A stretch of DNA of 64,000 bases from positions 372,001 through 436,000 of the forward strand of contig MKSR01000008.1 of NCBI GenBank assembly GCA_001898145.1, read 5' to 3'. The translations under genes were made by a program, and so were the position numbers. Below, piece by piece: positions 61,089 to 64,000 of the stretch (the stretch's first letter is position 1; each line of letters starts with the position of its first letter). Source of the DNA: Dyadobacter sp. 50-39 (GTDB taxonomy: Bacteria; Bacteroidota; Bacteroidia; Cytophagales; Spirosomataceae). The notes under the pieces were generated by a model. It saw nothing but the letters and a program-made list of their open reading frames with translations. It was not told the origin of the DNA and searched no databases.

Positions 61089-61721
61089 ATGGAAAACCCC
61101 GTATTAATCTTCGGTGCCGGTGACCTCGGGATGCAGGCACTCGATATTTTCAGAAGGAACAATGTCCTCGTCTATGGCTTTCTCGACGACCATGCAGAGC
61201 TGCACGGCCGGGAGTTCGGCGAGGTGAGCGTGCTCGGGAACACCGACGATACCAGTTTCCTCAATATAATCGGTAGCAAATGCGAGGCATTCATCGCTAT
61301 CGGCGAGCGGTCGGTGCGCGAACGGCTCGTAGAATCATTGAATGAGGAGTACAAGAATATGCCCGTCAATGCGATCCACGACAGCGCCGTGATTTCAGGT
61401 ATGGCAACCATCGGTCATGGCAATCTCATTGCGGCCCGTGCCACCATCGGCGCCCGTACGGTGATCGGGCAACACTGCCTGGTTCAAACCGGAGCCATTA
61501 TCGATACATCGGCCATTGTGGGCGATTTCGTGACCATCGGCGCAGGTGCTATCATCAACGACCGCGTGACCCTCAGCGACGGGGTGTTCATCGGATCGGG
61601 TGCGGTGATTGTAGCGGGTATCCAGGTCGGTAAAAATGCCCGGATCGGGGCAGGCTCCGTGGTGGTAGAGAATGTACCGGCGGGAGCGACCTATTTCGGC
61701 AATCCGGCAAGGAAAATCTGA
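61089..61721 (+). CDS. NeuD-type hexapeptide-repeat acyltransferase
   Basis: 210 residues from ATG 61089 (MENPVLIFGAGDLGMQAL). The N-terminal ~75 residues form a Rossmann-like PglD/NeuD domain. The rest is a left-handed beta-helix of hexapeptide repeats (ATIGHGNLIAARATIGARTV, GAIINDRVTLSDGVFIG) ending in VVENVPAGATYFGNPARKI. The group acetylates amino sugars or sialic acids used in surface polysaccharides. It stands alone, upstream of the yceD block. Confidence 0.87.
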   Translation: MENPVLIFGAGDLGMQALDIFRRNNVLVYGFLDDHAELHGREFGEVSVLGNTDDTSFLNIIGSKCEAFIAIGERSVRERLVESLNEEYKNMPVNAIHDSAVISGMATIGHGNLIAARATIGARTVIGQHCLVQTGAIIDTSAIVGDFVTIGAGAIINDRVTLSDGVFIGSGAVIVAGIQVGKNARIGAGSVVVENVPAGATYFGNPARKI

Positions 61722-61792
61722 CGAAGTACCGCATTAGAGCCGGAACGTTAACAATTTTCCGGCTCAATGTTTTTTATTAAACTGAAACACAT

Positions 61793-61800
61793 TACCTTTG
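61793..61800 (+). promoter_or_regulatory. -7 box of yceD-like gene
   Basis: TACCTTTG fits TAnnTTTG. The start would be near 61806, downstream of the ATG at 61767. It therefore decides between two start codons for the next gene. Confidence 0.55.
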
Positions 61801-61820
61801 CACTCCTTTTGACAGAAAAA

Positions 61821-62372
61821 GTGAAAGAGCTAAGTAAATACAACATAGACATTTACGGTTTGGAAGACAAACAGTATGACTATGATATGGAATCCGGCGA
61901 CGCTTTTTTTGAGGAAATGGAGCAGGATCTGATCGAGCACGGGCACTTCAAAACGCACGTGGTTCTGAACAAATCGGCGACGATGATCCAGCTTCGTTTT
62001 CAAACAACAGGAAGCGTTACCCTGACTTGCGACCGCAGCCTGGAAACTTTCGAAGAACCGATTGATTCCGACGAACGCATTATATTGAAGTTCGGCGATC
62101 ACAACGAGGAATTGACGGAGGAGATCGAGATCATCAGCCGTAACACCAACAGGATCAACGTCGCCCGATACGTTTTCGATTTCATCGCGTTGTCGTTACC
62201 GGTCAAAAAGCTCCACCCGAGCCTGCGTACGGAAGAAGACGATTTTGATCTCGAAGATGATGAGGAAGAAGGAACGCTGGTGTACACCTCAGGAGGACAG
62301 GAAGGGGACGAAAGGGAGGAAGAGGAGAAAATCGATCCTCGCTGGGAAGCATTGAAAAATTTGAAAAAATAA
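61821..62372 (+). CDS. YceD/DUF177-family protein
   Basis: About 183 residues from GTG 61821 (VKELSKYNIDIYGLED). The segment LTCDRSLETFEEPIDSDERI and the acidic C-terminus (DDFDLEDDEEEG, WEALKNLKK) fit the YceD/DUF177 proteins that accompany rpmF and support 23S rRNA accumulation. The -7 box at 61793 lies after the upstream ATG 61767, so the ATG would not be in the mRNA; GTG 61821 is my choice. It is followed by rpmF, plsX and fabH, a conserved order. Confidence 0.83.
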   Translation: MKELSKYNIDIYGLEDKQYDYDMESGDAFFEEMEQDLIEHGHFKTHVVLNKSATMIQLRFQTTGSVTLTCDRSLETFEEPIDSDERIILKFGDHNEELTEEIEIISRNTNRINVARYVFDFIALSLPVKKLHPSLRTEEDDFDLEDDEEEGTLVYTSGGQEGDEREEEEKIDPRWEALKNLKK

Positions 62373-62375
62373 GCT

Positions 62376-62460
62376 TTCTCTCTGGATCAGTTGATTAAAA
62401 TCAACTGCAACAGATTGAGAGAGAACAAAAAAGAATCATTTGCAGTCAGTTTCAACTGAC
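62376..62460 (+). promoter_or_regulatory. Structured intergenic leader before rpmF
   Basis: TTCTCTCT (62376-62383) pairs with AGAGAGAA (62418-62425) and encloses CAGTTGATT/AATCAACTG (62388-62407). A second hairpin GTCAGT-TTCA-ACTGAC is at 62445-62460. No T-run follows, so they are not simple terminators. They may regulate L32 expression. Confidence 0.45.
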
Positions 62461-62505
62461 CGATATAGATTATAAAATAGTAAATAACAATAGACCAAAA
62501 ATATC

Positions 62506-62700
62506 ATGGCACATCCTAAGCGGAGACATTCCAGCACCCGTCGCGATTCACGCAGAGCGCACGATTTCCTTACCGGAAAGCAGTTGGGAACTGATGCTAC
62601 AACCGGAGAGATCCACCAATTGCACCGTGCACACGTTCACGAAGGCAATCTGGTTTACAGAGGTAAAGTTGTAGTAGAGAACTATACTAAAACAGTTTAG
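62506..62700 (+). CDS. rpmF: 50S ribosomal protein L32
   Basis: 64 residues, MAHPKRRHSSTRRDSRRAHD, rich in Arg and His. This is the usual L32 start, and the form without zinc-binding Cys pairs found in Bacteroidota. It sits between the yceD-like gene and plsX as in many bacteria. A strong terminator follows, so plsX must have its own promoter. Confidence 0.95.
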   Translation: MAHPKRRHSSTRRDSRRAHDFLTGKQLGTDATTGEIHQLHRAHVHEGNLVYRGKVVVENYTKTV

Positions 62701-62720
62701 TTTCAGTCGATGAGCAATTC

Positions 62721-62766
62721 AATTTCGCAGCAGCCCTATAAAAGTTGTTGCGAAATTCTTTTTTAC
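62721..62766 (+). terminator. Intrinsic terminator after rpmF
   Basis: AATTTCGCAGCAG (62721-62733) pairs with TTGTTGCGAAATT (62745-62757), with two G-T wobbles, followed by CTTTTTTTT. It lies 20 bases after the rpmF stop. Confidence 0.85.
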
Positions 62767-62831
62767 TGCGGCACATCTGCTAAATTTACACCTTCGGTTT
62801 CTAACTTATTAGTCAAAATAACAGCGTGTAA

Positions 62832-63770
62832 ATGAAAATTGCGGTAGATGCTATGGGGGGAGATTTAGCTCCGCAAGCAATTGTTGAAGGGGTGATCCAA
62901 GCCTCTTCTGAGCTACCATCCGAGGCGAGAATCGTTTTAATTGGCCGTGAAAACGTGATCTGGGAGATTTTCAACCAGCACAGCTTCACTCCTACTAATG
63001 TTGACGTCGTTCACGCAGAAGATGTAATCGAGATGGGGGAACATCCTACCAAAGCCCTTTCTCAAAAGCCCAATTCCAGCATTGGCGTGGGTTTCAAGCT
63101 TCTGAAAGAAAAAGAGGTAGACATATTCTGCAGTGCAGGAAATACAGGTGCCATGCACGTGGGCGCCCTTTTCAGCATTAAAGCCATTGAAGGTATTCTT
63201 CGCCCTGCCATCGCAGGCCTCGTTCCACAGGTTGGCGGCGGTTATGCGGTAATGCTCGACATCGGTGCCAACGCCGATTGCAAACCGGAAGTCCTCTCAC
63301 AGTTCGGTGAAATCGGCTCGATCTTCGCCCAGCATACTTTCCAGCTCGATAAGCCGCGGGTTGCGCTGATGAACATCGGAGAAGAAGAGCAGAAAGGCTC
63401 CCTTACTTCGCAGGCCACCTACCCCCTGCTGAAACAAAATAAGCGCATCAATTTTATCGGAAATATTGAAGGGAAAGATCTCTTCACCAACAAGGCCGAC
63501 GTGATCGTAACGGACGGCTTCACCGGCAATATTTTGTTCAAACTCGGAGAATCTCTTTACGAAATTTCAAAGAAGAGAGGTTTCCAGGACGATTTTATCG
63601 ATCAAACGAACTACGAGTCCATCGGAGGCAGTCCCATTATCGGGGTGAATGGAAATGTGATGATCGCACACGGGGTATCAACTCCTCTGGCCATCAAAAA
63701 TATGGTTGACTGGGCTTACAAGCAGGTGAAATCCAAAGCGTACCTGCACATCGCCCAGGCATTGAGCTAA
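62832..63770 (+). CDS. plsX: Phosphate acyltransferase PlsX
   Basis: 312 residues. MKIAVDAMGGDLAPQAIVEG is the family N-terminus; SAGNTGAMHVGAL, MLDIGANADCKPE and VTDGFTGNILFK are later signatures. The enzyme converts acyl-ACP to acyl phosphate for phospholipid synthesis, at the membrane face. fabH follows after 88 bases. Confidence 0.95.
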   Translation: MKIAVDAMGGDLAPQAIVEGVIQASSELPSEARIVLIGRENVIWEIFNQHSFTPTNVDVVHAEDVIEMGEHPTKALSQKPNSSIGVGFKLLKEKEVDIFCSAGNTGAMHVGALFSIKAIEGILRPAIAGLVPQVGGGYAVMLDIGANADCKPEVLSQFGEIGSIFAQHTFQLDKPRVALMNIGEEEQKGSLTSQATYPLLKQNKRINFIGNIEGKDLFTNKADVIVTDGFTGNILFKLGESLYEISKKRGFQDDFIDQTNYESIGGSPIIGVNGNVMIAHGVSTPLAIKNMVDWAYKQVKSKAYLHIAQALS

Positions 63771-63858
63771 CGACGGATGCTGACAACCACATGACTATGA
63801 AAAAACTGAAACTGTCCCTTTTTACCAAATCTATTCGGATTTTGAATAGTTGATTTAT

Positions 63859-64000
63859 CATGACCCATATTAAAGCCTCTATAACAGGAATACAAGGTTA
63901 TGTGCCTGATTATGTGTTGACTAATGCAGAATTGGAAACAATGGTCGCGACGAACGATGAATGGATCGTTAGCCGCACAGGTATCAAAGAAAGACGTATT
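63859..64000 (+). CDS. fabH: Beta-ketoacyl-ACP synthase III (5' part, cut by the window)
   Basis: The first 47 codons, [20 protein letters not shown], then [16 protein letters not shown], and RTGIKERRI, which is the conserved FabH opening. It would condense acetyl-CoA with malonyl-ACP to begin fatty acid synthesis. The rest lies beyond the window. Confidence 0.92.

Overview
The window looks like chromosome from a Bacteroidota species of the Cytophagales, most like Dyadobacter or a close relative. The grounds are a SusC/SusD outer-membrane pair, several secreted proteins with type IX secretion (T9SS) C-terminal domains, ASPIC/UnbV and vanadium haloperoxidase-type genes, promoters of the Bacteroidetes form (-33 TTG, -7 TAnnTTTG), and weak or absent Shine-Dalgarno sequences. 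The genus is an inference from protein style, not from a search.

Layout. 1-6.7 kb: the end of a glycosidase/serine-hydrolase fusion, a 1301-residue Ig-repeat surface protein, tadA, superoxide dismutase and tRNA-His. 6.7-14.8 kb: an accessory, rearranged region. A small operon (structured leader, 95-residue protein, DUF2809-type membrane protein) is present twice, about 6.1 kb apart. Each copy is truncated on a different side. Between them lie a 1194-residue repeat protein and a decayed AbiE-type toxin-antitoxin locus. 14.8-24.5 kb: methyltransferase, Tet(X)-like flavin monooxygenase with an AraC regulator, beta-helix protein, SGNH hydrolase, PQQ-type sugar dehydrogenase, purM and an NlpC/P60 peptidase. 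24.5-25.4 kb: a Y1 (HUH) transposase flanked by REP-like palindromes. 25.4-42.8 kb: argH, a thioredoxin-fold protein, SusD/SusC, a haloperoxidase/ASPIC/cytochrome c cluster, argB and dsbD. 42.8-48.8 kb: a glutaminase A-type protein, a possible toxin-antitoxin pair (XRE-ImmA-like with altered active site plus PIN), and a compact structured element. 48.8-56.6 kb: an RND efflux operon under a MarR regulator with visible operators, then an M48 protease. 56.8-64 kb: lipid and envelope genes ending in the conserved yceD-rpmF-plsX-fabH block.

Most interesting signal. The leaders of the two duplicated small-protein genes contain three short segments. A lies at the predicted transcript 5' end, B inside a structured core, and A' over the AUG. 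B can pair with either A or A'. Between the two copies the segments differ at two positions, and the changes are matched in all three segments, so pairing is preserved. This suggests a two-state RNA switch controlling translation, and I do not recognise it as a known class. Other notable items are the REP/transposase unit, a multi-stem element at 48.35 kb, the ImmA-like protein with REFAN in place of HExxH, and a palindrome placed between the -33 and -7 boxes of the marR promoter.
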